From a virus, in the IMG/VR virus record IMGVR_UViG_3300042516_002926, positions 1 through 37,600 of that record: a stretch of DNA of 37,600 bases, one strand, 5' to 3'. Below the pieces are notes generated by a model. The model made no database searches, was not told the DNA's origin, and saw only the letters and a program-made list of their open reading frames with translations. Numbering within the stretch: the first letter of the stretch is position 1; each line of letters begins with the position of its first letter. Shown here piece by piece: positions 16,285 to 26,145 of the stretch. A program made the translations under genes and the position numbers.

Positions 16285-16838
16285 TGTCAGAAAAACAATA
16301 TAAGTACGTATATGGCATCGGAAAGACAGCCTTGGATATTCCAGAAAGTGAGATACGATATGCAATGGAGAATACAAAATCCAATGCGGAGGCAGCTCGC
16401 TTTCTGAAAGTATCATTTACTACTTATAAAAAGTATGCACGTTTATATACTGATAGAGATTCAGGTAAAACATTGTATGAATTGCATAAAAACCAATTTG
16501 GTATAGGAATCCGTAAAGATGTTGCAAATGCTCGTAAAGGAGTATATTCAATTGACAATGTACTAGAAGGCAAGCATCCTACTTATCCTTCTTGGAAGCT
16601 ACGCAATAGATTATTAGCATTAGCAATACTATCAGAAGAATGTGCTAGTTGCGGTTATTCAGAACGCAGAATAACAGATGATACAGTACCACTTCGATTA
16701 GATCATATAGATGGAGATGAAACAAATCATTGCATCGACAACTTGCAAATGTTATGTTTGAATTGTTATTATCAACAAACAGGTAATCCATATAATGAAA
16801 ATAAAGAAAATTATTGGAATTACAATTTGCTTGAGTGA
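16284..16838 (+). CDS. HNH-type protein with an N-terminal helix-turn-helix
   Basis: 184 residues. Residues ~18-50 (I-P-E-S-E-I-R-Y-A-M-E-N-T-K-S-N-A-E-A-A-R-F-L-K-V-S-F-T-T-Y) read as a helix-turn-helix. The C-terminal half is an HNH-like treble clef: C-A-S-C-G-Y, then L-R-L-D-H-I-D-G-D-E-T-N-H, N-L-Q-M-L-C-L-N-C-Y. Both zinc C-x-x-C pairs and the D-H-I-D-G core are present, but the usual final His after the last Cys is Tyr. It may be a homing endonuclease, a packaging-linked nuclease or a DNA-binding derivative. It overlaps its predecessor by one base and is followed by an 11-base gap. Confidence 0.75.
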   Translation: MSEKQYKYVYGIGKTALDIPESEIRYAMENTKSNAEAARFLKVSFTTYKKYARLYTDRDSGKTLYELHKNQFGIGIRKDVANARKGVYSIDNVLEGKHPTYPSWKLRNRLLALAILSEECASCGYSERRITDDTVPLRLDHIDGDETNHCIDNLQMLCLNCYYQQTGNPYNENKENYWNYNLLE

Positions 16839-16849
16839 TATTTATTAAT

Positions 16850-17602
16850 ATGATATCAATGAAATCACTTATTGTCGAAGGCCGTTATGATCAATTGGTC
16901 TCATCATTATCTAATAAATTGCTAAGTGTAATCAAAGACAGTTATGCTGCAGTTACCGATCCCGAAGGACAATTCTCTGGAACTAAGATCTTTTACAAGC
17001 AAGGCGAAACAGTTCCTCATATTGAAGATGACACAGAACAACCAAATGTTTATTTTGAAGAAGTTGAAAATACAACTATCCCGGTAGAATTTTATTTACA
17101 ATTAAAAATACAATGGATTGAAGGATCGAATGATTTACATGTTGGTGGCGATGCATACAATGAAACAAAAAGAAATTCAGCTGATGCTCCACCATTAATA
17201 GAAATAAGATTTAAAATTGATCCTACTGAGTACCCGAAGGCGTTATCAGAAATTGCAATGGATCTTCGTGATACACTTCGTCATGAAATTGAACATGTAA
17301 CACAAAGTGGTTGGAACACAATCGATTCAAAATATATTCCATCTGATCAAGCATTACGCAAGAAGATTGAATCAGGTGCATTGCCGCCAGCTCGATACTT
17401 TACATTGCCAAAAGAAATTGATGCAATGATTCAAGGATTGTATTTACGAGCTAAAAAAACACGTACTCCATTTAAACAAGTTGTTGATAATTATTTAAAT
17501 ATATGGATTCAAAACGACTCCATAACTGAAAAAGATAAACAAAACATATTAAATGTTTGGAGAAAACGTTTACCGTCATTAGCAATACGTCAGGAGATTT
17601 GA
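16850..17602 (+). CDS. Putative zinc metallopeptidase with an IVE targeting-type N-terminus
   Basis: 250 residues from ATG 16850 (M-I-S-M-K-S-L-I-V-E); ATG 16859 is possible, and a GTG at 16835 is less likely because it overlaps the previous stop and breaks the shared N-terminal pattern. H145-E-I-E-H149 in R-H-E-I-E-H-V-T-Q is an HExxH zinc site, preceded by a long helix (A-M-D-L-R-D-T-L); the conserved acidic region E-I-D-A-M-I-Q-G may give the third ligand. The N-terminus ends in I-V-E like T4-type internal proteins. No signal peptide, so it would act inside the virion or in the newly infected cell. It ends TGATG with the next gene. Confidence 0.65.
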   Translation: MISMKSLIVEGRYDQLVSSLSNKLLSVIKDSYAAVTDPEGQFSGTKIFYKQGETVPHIEDDTEQPNVYFEEVENTTIPVEFYLQLKIQWIEGSNDLHVGGDAYNETKRNSADAPPLIEIRFKIDPTEYPKALSEIAMDLRDTLRHEIEHVTQSGWNTIDSKYIPSDQALRKKIESGALPPARYFTLPKEIDAMIQGLYLRAKKTRTPFKQVVDNYLNIWIQNDSITEKDKQNILNVWRKRLPSLAIRQEI

Positions 17603-18351
17603 TGATTCGATTACAAGACATAATGAATGAAGATTTACACCGTTGGGTTAAAGAAAAATGGGTAGATCAACACGGTAGGCCTTGTGGTAACGATAAAACC
17701 AAAGGCGTAAAGAAATGTCGTCCTAGTAAAAAGGTTTCTGGAGACACACCTAAAACTTGGAGTTCGTTTGATAAAAAAGAAAAAGATTCATTAGTAGCGC
17801 AAAAGCGTAGAGTTGGTATGGGAAAACGTACTCCTAAAGCCGAAGCAGTTATCGATGAGGAAACAAAAGCAAAACGAGATGCGTGTTACCACAAAGTAAA
17901 AGCTCGTTATACACGCAATGGCGGAACATGGCCATCAGCATATGGATCATTAGCTCTTTCTGCGTGTCGTAAAAAGGGTGCTAAGAATTGGGGTAAAAAA
18001 ACAAAGAATGAAGAACTAGAAAAGGATTTCATGGAAGAAATGTCAATCTGCACGGAATGTGCATTAGCTTTAATGGAAGATATTAAAGTTGGTAAATTTG
18101 ATGTAATATCAGAAGCGGAATATCAAGGACGCAAAGTACAATTGGGTAAACCAATGCGCGGCGATGTAAAAAAATTCAAAGTCTACGTTAGAAATGCCAA
18201 AGGCAACGTTGTAAAGGTTAACTTCGGTGACCCTAATATGAGAATACGTAAGAGCAATCCTGCACGTAGGCGTTCATTTAGAGCTAGACACCGTTGTCAT
18301 ACAGCCAAAGACAGAACATCAGCAAGATATTGGTCATGCCGTAAGTGGTAA
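17602..18351 (+). CDS. Three-module basic phage protein, candidate virion/internal protein
   Basis: 249 residues from ATG 17602, which has AGGAG 5 bases upstream and a TGATG overlap; an ATG at 17557 would add 15 residues inside the previous gene. After M-I-R-L-Q-D-I-M-N-E come three modules known to me only as recurring phage pieces: residues ~12-60 (W-V-K-E-K-W-V-D ... K-K-C-R-P-S-K-K ... T-P-K-T-W), ~95-135 (Y-H-K-V-K-A-R-Y ... W-P-S-A-Y-G-S-L-A-L-S-A-C-R-K-K-G-A-K-N-W-G, split here) and ~172-249 (K-K-F-K-V-Y-V ... V-K-V-N-F-G-D-P-N-M ... R-R-R-S-F-R-A-R-H ... Y-W-S-C-R-K-W). Strongly basic; DNA or RNA contact is plausible. Confidence 0.75.
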   Translation: MIRLQDIMNEDLHRWVKEKWVDQHGRPCGNDKTKGVKKCRPSKKVSGDTPKTWSSFDKKEKDSLVAQKRRVGMGKRTPKAEAVIDEETKAKRDACYHKVKARYTRNGGTWPSAYGSLALSACRKKGAKNWGKKTKNEELEKDFMEEMSICTECALALMEDIKVGKFDVISEAEYQGRKVQLGKPMRGDVKKFKVYVRNAKGNVVKVNFGDPNMRIRKSNPARRRSFRARHRCHTAKDRTSARYWSCRKW

Positions 18352-18352
18352 T

Positions 18353-18384
18353 TTGGAATTTTGTATTCTTTTCTTTATATTTAT
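18353..18384 (+). promoter_or_regulatory. Phage promoter, TTGGA - 18 - TATATTTAT
   Basis: TTGGA at 18353-18357 and TATATTTAT at 18376-18384, 23 bases start to start as in the best copies. Six bases separate it from the ATG of the small basic protein at 18391. Confidence 0.55.
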
Positions 18385-18390
18385 GATGTC

Positions 18391-18516
18391 ATGGAAAAGA
18401 TAGAAATAACAATGCAGGAAATATGGCAAGCAACACGCCCAATTGTTCATAAGAACAAGAAATCCTATACCCGCAAGAAAAAACACAAAAAGATTAACGA
18501 AAAATTGGATTCATAA
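18391..18516 (+). CDS. 41-residue basic protein
   Basis: Reads M-E-K-I-E-I-T-M-Q-E-I-W, then R-P-I-V-H-K-N-K-K-S-Y-T-R-K-K-K-H-K-K and a short end. It has its own promoter at normal spacing and sits between two genes on the same strand, and the next promoter's TTGGA box overlaps its last codons. The Y-x-R-K-K-x-x-K core resembles short basic proteins often found in large phages. A nucleic-acid-binding role is likely from charge alone. Confidence 0.6.
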   Translation: MEKIEITMQEIWQATRPIVHKNKKSYTRKKKHKKINEKLDS

Positions 18517-18536
18517 CTTTTATTTCTTATAATATA
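18505..18536 (+). promoter_or_regulatory. Phage promoter, TTGGA - 18 - TATAATATA
   Basis: TTGGA at 18505-18509 and TATAATATA at 18528-18536, with TTTATTTCT directly before the -10 block and AAAATAAAGAG after it. The copy at 19755 shares nearly all these positions. Drives the AAA+ ATPase gene, 15 bases downstream. Confidence 0.75.
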
Positions 18537-18551
18537 GAAAAATAAAGAGTT

Positions 18552-19700
18552 ATGAAAAACAAAACAATTGGTGTGCCAACCTTAATAAATGGCAAACAAA
18601 GAATCATCGAGTTAGGTACTAACGTTGACATTACGGGTAAGTTCCGTAGCATCATGATTCAACATGCATTTGCAAATGATGAAATGTTAGTCTTAGATGA
18701 AGACACGGGTCGTGCAAAACGAGTAGCACGAGAAGCTGATACTCCAATCCCAGAACCTATAATGGAAATCAAAAAAGAAATGACCCCAGAACTACAACTT
18801 ATTACCAATGCGCATAAGATCAAACCAGCATCGTTAGAGATGTCTGATGTTAAATGGAAGTATTTAGTTCGTAGTGCAGTCCGTGGAAAGAATATCATGA
18901 TGGTTGGACCTGCAGGTTGTGGTAAGACACAAGCAGCAAAAGATTTGCCAGCAGCAACCAATCGTCCTTTCTTTTATTTTAACTTAGGTGCAACTCAAGA
19001 TCCTAGAGCAACTCTTATTGGTAATACTCACTTCAAGGATGGTCAGACCACGTTTGATGAGTCAGCATTTGTGAAAGCAATTCAAACCAAAGATGCAGTA
19101 ATCCTTATGGATGAGTTGTCTCGTGCGCATCCAGAAGCTTGGAACATCTTGATGACAGTATTAGATGAGGGTCAACGCTACCTTCGATTGGATGAAGATA
19201 TTGATTCTCCTTTAGTTAAAGTAGCTCCAGGGGTATCATTTATTGCCACAGCAAATATTGGTACTGAGTATACATCGACACGTGTATTGGACCGAGCATT
19301 GATGGATCGTTTCGAAATTATTGAAGTAGACATTCTTTCTTTATCTCAAGAAGAAGCCTTATTGACTCGTCGCTTTGGTGATTCAGTGTCTGCAAATATG
19401 ATTCACGCAGTAGCCGATATTGCTGACGCAACTCGTAAAGAATGGAGATCGGAAGAAGGTAAACTTACCACAATGGTATCCACTCGTATGACGGTTCGAA
19501 TTTGTGAATTGTTAGCAGATGGCTTCTCTCTTACCGAAGCCGCAGAGGTAGCAGTTCTTCCATTCTTTGATGCATCGGGCGGATCGGATTCAGAAAGAAC
19601 ATTTGTTAAGCAAATTATTCAAAAACATATGGCAACTGAAATGAATGACATTTTCAATACGGGAGATGTTGCAATGGATACAGAAAACACGCCATTCTAA
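18552..19700 (+). CDS. AAA+ ATPase of the MoxR/CobS type
   Basis: 382 residues. Walker A G-P-A-G-C-G-K-T at about 119-126, Walker B V-I-L-M-D-E at about 182-188, sensor 1 in F-I-A-T-A-N, and the arginine finger region D-R-A-L-M-D-R-F. The ~100-residue N-terminal part is specific to phage members. This ATPase class works with a von Willebrand A partner, here the gene at 19802, to remodel or insert metal into large targets. CobS (cobaltochelatase) is the closest named relative, but no cobalamin genes are present. Own promoter, then a strong terminator directly after it, so it is a monocistronic unit. Confidence 0.88.
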   Translation: MKNKTIGVPTLINGKQRIIELGTNVDITGKFRSIMIQHAFANDEMLVLDEDTGRAKRVAREADTPIPEPIMEIKKEMTPELQLITNAHKIKPASLEMSDVKWKYLVRSAVRGKNIMMVGPAGCGKTQAAKDLPAATNRPFFYFNLGATQDPRATLIGNTHFKDGQTTFDESAFVKAIQTKDAVILMDELSRAHPEAWNILMTVLDEGQRYLRLDEDIDSPLVKVAPGVSFIATANIGTEYTSTRVLDRALMDRFEIIEVDILSLSQEEALLTRRFGDSVSANMIHAVADIADATRKEWRSEEGKLTTMVSTRMTVRICELLADGFSLTEAAEVAVLPFFDASGGSDSERTFVKQIIQKHMATEMNDIFNTGDVAMDTENTPF

Positions 19701-19713
19701 TTTTTCATAGCTC

Positions 19714-19745
19714 AAAAGGGGAGGCAAGAAATTGTCTCCTTTTTT
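19714..19745 (+). terminator. Rho-independent terminator after the AAA+ gene
   Basis: 14-bp hairpin (AAAAGGGGAGGCAA paired with TTGTCTCCTTTTTT, three G-U pairs) around a GAAA tetraloop, ending in six T residues. Confidence 0.88.
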
Positions 19746-19754
19746 ACTATCTGG

Positions 19755-19786
19755 TTGGATTATTCCAATTTATTTCTTATAATATA
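19755..19786 (+). promoter_or_regulatory. Phage promoter, TTGGA - 18 - TATAATATA
   Basis: TTGGA at 19755-19759 and TATAATATA at 19778-19786, followed by TAAAAATAAAGAG. Almost the same sequence as the promoter at 18505, so the AAA+ and VWA genes appear to be set to fire together even though a terminator separates them. Confidence 0.75.
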
Positions 19787-19801
19787 TAAAAATAAAGAGC
19801 T

Positions 19802-21859
19802 ATGAGTATCATCAACAAAATTATTAACGGCAAGTATAAATACGATCAAGCATCTAGCTTTTGGATGGATGATTTTGATACAGACTTCAAACGCGAGTCT
19901 GGTATTGATTATACTAAATTAGCCGCAACACAAAGAGCAATTGGTAACTTTGTTAATATTGTTACTGGTAAACAAATTCCAGTAGTATTCCAAAGTTCAG
20001 ATAGTAGTTACACTGACGGTGAGCGCGTAGTTATCGGAACTAAATTAGATGGTGATAATTTTGACCCTGCGGTTGGATTAGCTCTTCATGAAGGTTCGCA
20101 TATTGCATTGACAGACTTCACAATGTTTAGACATCCGAATGGTGGATATACTAATAGAATGAGTGACACTAAAATGGCTGAACGAGTAATGATGCGAGGT
20201 GCAGATCCGGATATGAAATTAACGGATGAAGATTATGGCATCGTAAAAGATCTTTTGAATTGGGTTGAAGATCGTCGCATTGACTTTCATATTTATAAGA
20301 CCGCTCCAGGTTATCGTATGTATTATGAAGCAATGTATAACAAATACTTTAATGATAAAGTAATTGACAAAGCTCTTAAGCTCGATGAAAAGAAACAAGA
20401 GACATTGGATGATTATTTATTCCACATCATTAACTTTACTAATCCAAATAGAAACTTAGATGCATTGAAACATCTACGAGCTATTTGGAATGTGATTGAT
20501 TTAAAAAATATTGCACGTCTCAAATCGACACAGGATGCATTAGATGTTGCCATCGATGTATATGCAGTTGTTCGCAAAGCATTGGAAGAAGCAGAAGAAC
20601 AACCACAAACACAAATATCAGCAACAGGTCAATCCGCAGGACAAAGTGAAAACTTAGGTGAAGACTTAGGTGAAGACTTAGGTGAAGATTTAAGTGATGC
20701 AGAAACAGATGAAGATGGTGATAGCAATATCCCAATGACACAAATTCAGTCTCAATTGTCTCCTAAAGATCAAAAGTCATTAGATAAAGCAATTGAAAAG
20801 CAACGAAGCTTCATAAAAGGTGATACAAAGAAGACCGGTAAGTTATCAAAGTCTCAAGCATCTACCGTTAATGCAATCCGCGAAGCAGGTACAGAGACGG
20901 TACAAGTAGCAACGGGTGGCGGCGAGTCTGATATTGTTGATACAATTGTTATTAAAAAATTCACACCTGGTATCATTGCAGCAATGCCTGGATTATTTGA
21001 CTCTCAATCAGAGCAATATGTTAGTGGTAGAGTTGACTTCGAAGCAGATGTAGCAAAAGATTCATGGAGAGCTAAATCAATTAAAAGGGTTGACCAAGCC
21101 GTTATTCGAGGTATTGTTTTAGGTAAACAGTTAGGTAGAAAATTGCAATTACGTAATGCAGATCGAACTTTGAAAAGCACAAGGTTGCAATCAGGTAAGA
21201 TTGATCGTAGATTGATTTCTCAATTAGGATATGATAATGTAAATGTATTTCATAGAATTGTTACAGATCGATTCAAGAATTACTTTATTCATATTTCAAT
21301 TGATGCATCTGGATCAATGGATGGTGAAAAGTTTCGTAATTCAATTACCTCAGCAGTTGCAGTTGCACAAGCAGCATCAATGACAACCGGCATCCGAGTA
21401 CAAATTTCATTGCGAGGTACACATACATTTGATAACAATGGCGAACGAGCAGTTACTATTTATGCATATGATTCCGCAAAGGATAAAATGAATAAGATTC
21501 GTACAATGTTCCGTTACCTAGATTGTTTTGGTTGCACACCGGAAGGCATTGCTTTCAAAAGTATCGAGAAGTATATCAAAGCTGATGCAAAGGGTGATGA
21601 ATGTATCTTTGTTAATTACTCGGATGGTGAGCCTACGAGTGTTAGAGGAACTAGTTATAGTTATAATGGCGTTGAATTTACTCGCCGAGCGGTAAATGGA
21701 TTCCGTGAGAATGGCATTAATGTAGTTAGTTACTTTATCAAAGATGCGTATATATATGACTCAACCGTTGAGAATTTCCGCAAGATGTATGGACCGGATG
21801 CTCAATTTATTAATCCAGAAAGTATGACAGATGTTTCTAAAACATTGAATCGAAAGTTC

Positions 21860-21877
<18 letters not shown>
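19802..21877 (+). CDS. CobT-like protein: HExxH domain, acidic repeat linker and von Willebrand A domain
   Basis: 691 residues. H96-E-G-S-H100 in L-A-L-H-E-G-S-H-I-A lies in a metallopeptidase-like N-terminal domain, with W-V-E-D-R-R-I-D about 55 residues later as a likely ligand helix (the E-D pair). Residues ~265-315 are an acidic linker with a four-fold G-E-D-L repeat. The C-terminal VWA domain has the MIDAS motif D-A-S-G-S-M-D-G at about 501-508 and the later T and D positions (C-T-P-E-G, N-Y-S-D-G-E). This is the usual partner of MoxR/CobS ATPases. It probably recognises a protein target for the ATPase at 18552. The peptidase site may be active or only structural. Confidence 0.82.
20651..20698 (+). 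repeat. 12-base tandem repeat, four copies, in the CobT-like gene
   Basis: Unit GACTTAGGTGAA repeated four times in frame, the first and last copies imperfect. It encodes the acidic L-G-E-D repeat of the linker. Copy number could vary among related phages. Confidence 0.85.
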
Positions 21878-23534
<1,657 letters not shown>

Positions 23535-23535
23535 T

Positions 23536-23796
23536 ATGAAAAAGTTTCCAATAAAAAAAATAGAAGATTTAGGTCTTTTTCAAAAAGTGAAAACAATATT
23601 GGCAAAAAAACGAGTAGTAGATCCGGTGGAAGATATTCACCGGTCTATTGCTGTTGTTGATTTAATATTATTTGATTCAAAAGATTTGGGTATACAAACC
23701 GAAGTAGTAACTTGGGCATTGAAATATATGAAACAAGATCCAACACAAGACATTTCAGATGCAATAATTTCTGCATATGAAGAATGGGGGAAATGA
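23536..23796 (+). CDS. Small protein of unknown function downstream of groEL
   Basis: 86 residues, one base after the groEL stop. Basic N-terminal helix (M-K-K-F-P-I-K-K-I-E) and an acidic C-terminal helical half (D-P-T-Q-D-I-S-D-A-I-I-S-A-Y-E-E-W-G-K). It lacks the mobile loop and length of GroES, so it is not a co-chaperonin by sequence. Similar small helical proteins are common fillers in large phages. Confidence 0.6.
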   Translation: MKKFPIKKIEDLGLFQKVKTILAKKRVVDPVEDIHRSIAVVDLILFDSKDLGIQTEVVTWALKYMKQDPTQDISDAIISAYEEWGK

Positions 23797-24005
23797 GACC
23801 AGTTTATCGACACGGAGATGCGGCATATATAATTGTTAAGCAAACACCTATACAGCATTTTGCCAAATTGATAGGGGAAGAGCCTAACATGGAATATGTG
23901 CAATTATATATGCAAAGTTTAGGTTGTGATCACGTACTCCGTAATGAAACTCATTTCATGTTTTGTGAAACAATTCCAGACGTAGACTTTGAAGTTATAG
24001 AATAA
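23793..24005 (+). CDS. Small hypothetical protein
   Basis: 70 residues from ATG 23793, which forms an ATGA overlap; ATG 23784 would add three residues. M-R-P-V-Y-R-H-G-D-A-A-Y-I-I-V-K-Q opens it and two cysteines occur late. No motif recognised. The end of the gene carries the TTGAA box of the next promoter. Confidence 0.55.
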   Translation: MRPVYRHGDAAYIIVKQTPIQHFAKLIGEEPNMEYVQLYMQSLGCDHVLRNETHFMFCETIPDVDFEVIE

Positions 24006-24019
24006 TTTCTTATATTAAA
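23989..24019 (+). promoter_or_regulatory. Phage promoter, TTGAA - 17 - TATATTAAA
   Basis: TTGAA at 23989-23993 and TATATTAAA at 24011-24019, with ATTTCT just before the -10 block as at 18505 and 19755. Nine bases separate it from the ATG at 24029. Confidence 0.6.
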
Positions 24020-24028
24020 GAAAAAGAA

Positions 24029-24550
24029 ATGGCACAAGTACGATTCATAGCAGATTTACATTTATCACACGCTAATATGGCTAAACGTCGAGGCTTTGCT
24101 TCGGTAGAAGAGCACGATGCATATTTGATTGCACAATGGAATAGCGTTGTAGATAAACGAGATGTCACTTATATTTTAGGTGATGTTACCATGGAGAAGT
24201 CCGCACCATATCCGTTACTTAATAAGTTGAATGGAAAAAAACACATTGTGTTAGGGAATCATGATCGCCGACAGGATACTAAGAAATTATTTGAGTATGC
24301 TGAAAGTGTAGCTGGTATGATTCAATACAAAGGAATCATGTTAACACATTGTCCTATTCACCCAGCTGAATTAGAATATCGTGTTCCGTATAACATCCAC
24401 GGGCACATTCACGGAAAATTAGTAACATACCCAGTTACATTGTTTGGGTTTAAATTGTTCGATCGTGTTGATCGTCGATACTTTTGTGTATCTTGTGAAC
24501 ATGTAGACTTTAAACCAAAAACATTGGCTGAATTAGGAATCACACGTTAA
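24029..24550 (+). CDS. Calcineurin-like metallophosphoesterase
   Basis: 173 residues with the complete metal-binding set: D-L-H near residue 8, G-D (L-G-D-V-T) near 51, G-N-H-D near 75, H-C-P near 110 and G-H-I-H near 126. This small single-domain type acts on phosphodiesters or phosphomonoesters, often nucleotides, and is frequent in large phages. Substrate unknown. Its stop is 3 bases before thyA, suggesting co-transcription with nucleotide metabolism. Confidence 0.87.
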   Translation: MAQVRFIADLHLSHANMAKRRGFASVEEHDAYLIAQWNSVVDKRDVTYILGDVTMEKSAPYPLLNKLNGKKHIVLGNHDRRQDTKKLFEYAESVAGMIQYKGIMLTHCPIHPAELEYRVPYNIHGHIHGKLVTYPVTLFGFKLFDRVDRRYFCVSCEHVDFKPKTLAELGITR

Positions 24551-24553
24551 GCT

Positions 24554-25585
24554 ATGTATATAGAACGAGAATACCTTAAGCTCCTTAAAGATATTTTATC
24601 CAATGGAGTTGAGAAACAAGATAGAACGGGTACAGGCACCCTTTCGGTATTTGGAAGACAAATACGTCATTCAATGTCGAAAGGGTTTCCTTTATTAACA
24701 ACTAAGAAGATGCCAATGCGTCTTGTTGCAACTGAGTTGCTTTGGTTCTTACGTGGTGATACTAATATTAAATTTTTGCATGATTATGGTTGTCATATAT
24801 GGGATGGTGATTATGAAAAGAGTGGTAGAACAGATGGCGAGTTAGGTCCAATTTATGGTAAGCAATGGAGAGACTGGAATAGTTCAGAAGCAGAATTTGA
24901 AGGATTATCAGGTGTAGACCAAATTGCAAATCTAATCTCTGAACTCAAAACAAACCCAGATTCTAGACGATTAATGGTCAATGCTTGGAATGTAGGTGAG
25001 ATAGATCATATGACACTTCCACCTTGCCACTATGGATTTCAAATTTATACAAGAGAGTTGAGTTTTGCAGAGAGAGTTGTTTGGATGAAAAATAATACAT
25101 CAACCCAACAAATAACTCTACCACAATATATCGATGATAAATTTTCTTTGGATGAATACTTCAAACCATATGGAGCCCCAACCCGAGCAATCTCTCTAAT
25201 GTGGAATCAAAGAAGTGTTGATACCTTTTTAGGTTTACCTTTCAATATCGCATCTTATGCTTTGTTATTAGAAATAATTGCAAAAGCGACAAATATGGTA
25301 CCTGATGAGTTGATTGGTAATTTAGGTGATGTTCATTTATATTCCAATCACATCGAACAAGCAAAAGAGCAATTGACACGAGAGCCGATGCCGTTATCCA
25401 AATTGAATATTAACACAGAGTTTTGGCCAACTGAAAGTGGTTCCTGCGGAGAAGGCATATTAGATGCAGTAGCAATATTCGACGGATTTAAAGATGATAA
25501 CTTCTGCAGATCCTTATTAGAAGAAGATATACAGTTAAGTAACTATCAATCACATCCAGCAATTAAAGCACCTTTATCAAATTAA
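24554..25585 (+). CDS. thyA: Thymidylate synthase ThyA, long form with insertions
   Basis: 343 residues against about 264 in E. coli. Catalytic C158 is in L-P-P-C-H-Y-G-F-Q; D-R-T-G-T-G-T near the N-terminus and the dUMP-binding Q-R-S-V-D-T-F-L-G-L-P-F-N-I-A-S-Y are intact. About 40-50 extra residues sit between the active-site strand and Q-R-S, and another insertion lies near residues 290-310. These look like the long ThyA form of flavobacteria rather than damage. It converts dUMP to dTMP using methylene-tetrahydrofolate to feed phage DNA synthesis. The insertions keep the frame. Confidence 0.96.
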   Translation: MYIEREYLKLLKDILSNGVEKQDRTGTGTLSVFGRQIRHSMSKGFPLLTTKKMPMRLVATELLWFLRGDTNIKFLHDYGCHIWDGDYEKSGRTDGELGPIYGKQWRDWNSSEAEFEGLSGVDQIANLISELKTNPDSRRLMVNAWNVGEIDHMTLPPCHYGFQIYTRELSFAERVVWMKNNTSTQQITLPQYIDDKFSLDEYFKPYGAPTRAISLMWNQRSVDTFLGLPFNIASYALLLEIIAKATNMVPDELIGNLGDVHLYSNHIEQAKEQLTREPMPLSKLNINTEFWPTESGSCGEGILDAVAIFDGFKDDNFCRSLLEEDIQLSNYQSHPAIKAPLSN

Positions 25586-25588
25586 GAT

Positions 25589-25741
25589 ATGAAAATAAGT
25601 ATTTGCAAAGTAATGGCACAAGTTTATTTATTGCCATACATAAAGATTACACATAGTCTATGGCTAAATGGTTCGTATGAATTTATCATGGGTTGGTGGA
25701 ACTGGGAATTAGTTATTGAAAGAAAGAAATGGAACTATTAA
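25589..25741 (+). CDS. 50-residue Trp-rich small protein
   Basis: Starts 3 bases after the thyA stop and overlaps the thioesterase start by 13 bases. M-K-I-S-I-C-K-V-M-A-Q-V-Y-L-L-P is moderately hydrophobic and W-L-N-G-S-Y-E-F-I-M-G-W-W-N-W-E-L gives five tryptophans in the second half, one more near the end. It fills an otherwise unexplained 143-base gap. No function recognised. Confidence 0.5.
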   Translation: MKISICKVMAQVYLLPYIKITHSLWLNGSYEFIMGWWNWELVIERKKWNY

Positions 25742-26145
25742 ATACACACCCAATTAAAAAAAGTGACTTAGGTTTTCATGGCAATCTCTTTGGTGGTAAA
25801 CTATTAAGTTGGATAGATGCCTCAGCAGCCGGATATGCAATGCAACTATGTGATACTCCACGTATGGTAACGGTATCAATTGATCAATGCAACTTCGAAC
25901 GTCCTGCAAAAGAATCCCAATTATTAAAGATATATGGACATCCTAAACGAGTAGGAAATAGTTCAATAACTCTTTACATGGAAGCACGTGCACATAATGT
26001 GTATACAGGCAAACAAGATCTTGTATTGAAAACAAATACTACATTTGTTCAGATCGACGAAGGCGGTAATTCAATTCCATTAGGAGAAAAAGCCAAGAAG
26101 CGTATCAATGCCATGTTAGGCGAAGGAATCATGTTCGAAAAGTAG
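25729..26145 (+). CDS. Hotdog-fold acyl-CoA thioesterase (YciA/cytosolic acyl-CoA hydrolase type)
   Basis: 138 residues. N-L-F-G-G-K-L-L-S-W-I-D-A-S-A-A is the hotdog signature of acyl-CoA hydrolases, with the catalytic Asp in W-I-D; the strand T-V-S-I-D-Q-C-N-F-E-R-P and the R-V-G-N-S-S-I-T-L motif also match. It should release free fatty acids (or other acids) from CoA. It is a metabolic gene that is uncommon in phages; membrane turnover or CoA recycling during infection are possible roles. It ends the nucleotide-metabolism group; the surface-protein operon follows after 56 bases. Confidence 0.85.
   Translation: MELLNTHPIKKSDLGFHGNLFGGKLLSWIDASAAGYAMQLCDTPRMVTVSIDQCNFERPAKESQLLKIYGHPKRVGNSSITLYMEARAHNVYTGKQDLVLKTNTTFVQIDEGGNSIPLGEKAKKRINAMLGEGIMFEK

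Noticed and set aside
20651-20698. A CRISPR-like or regulatory repeat.
   Set aside because: The 12-base units are contiguous, in frame and encode an acidic linker; no spacers. No CRISPR array was seen anywhere in the window.
23536-23796. The small gene after groEL as a GroES co-chaperonin.
   Set aside because: It is helical and lacks the GroES beta-barrel motifs and mobile loop.
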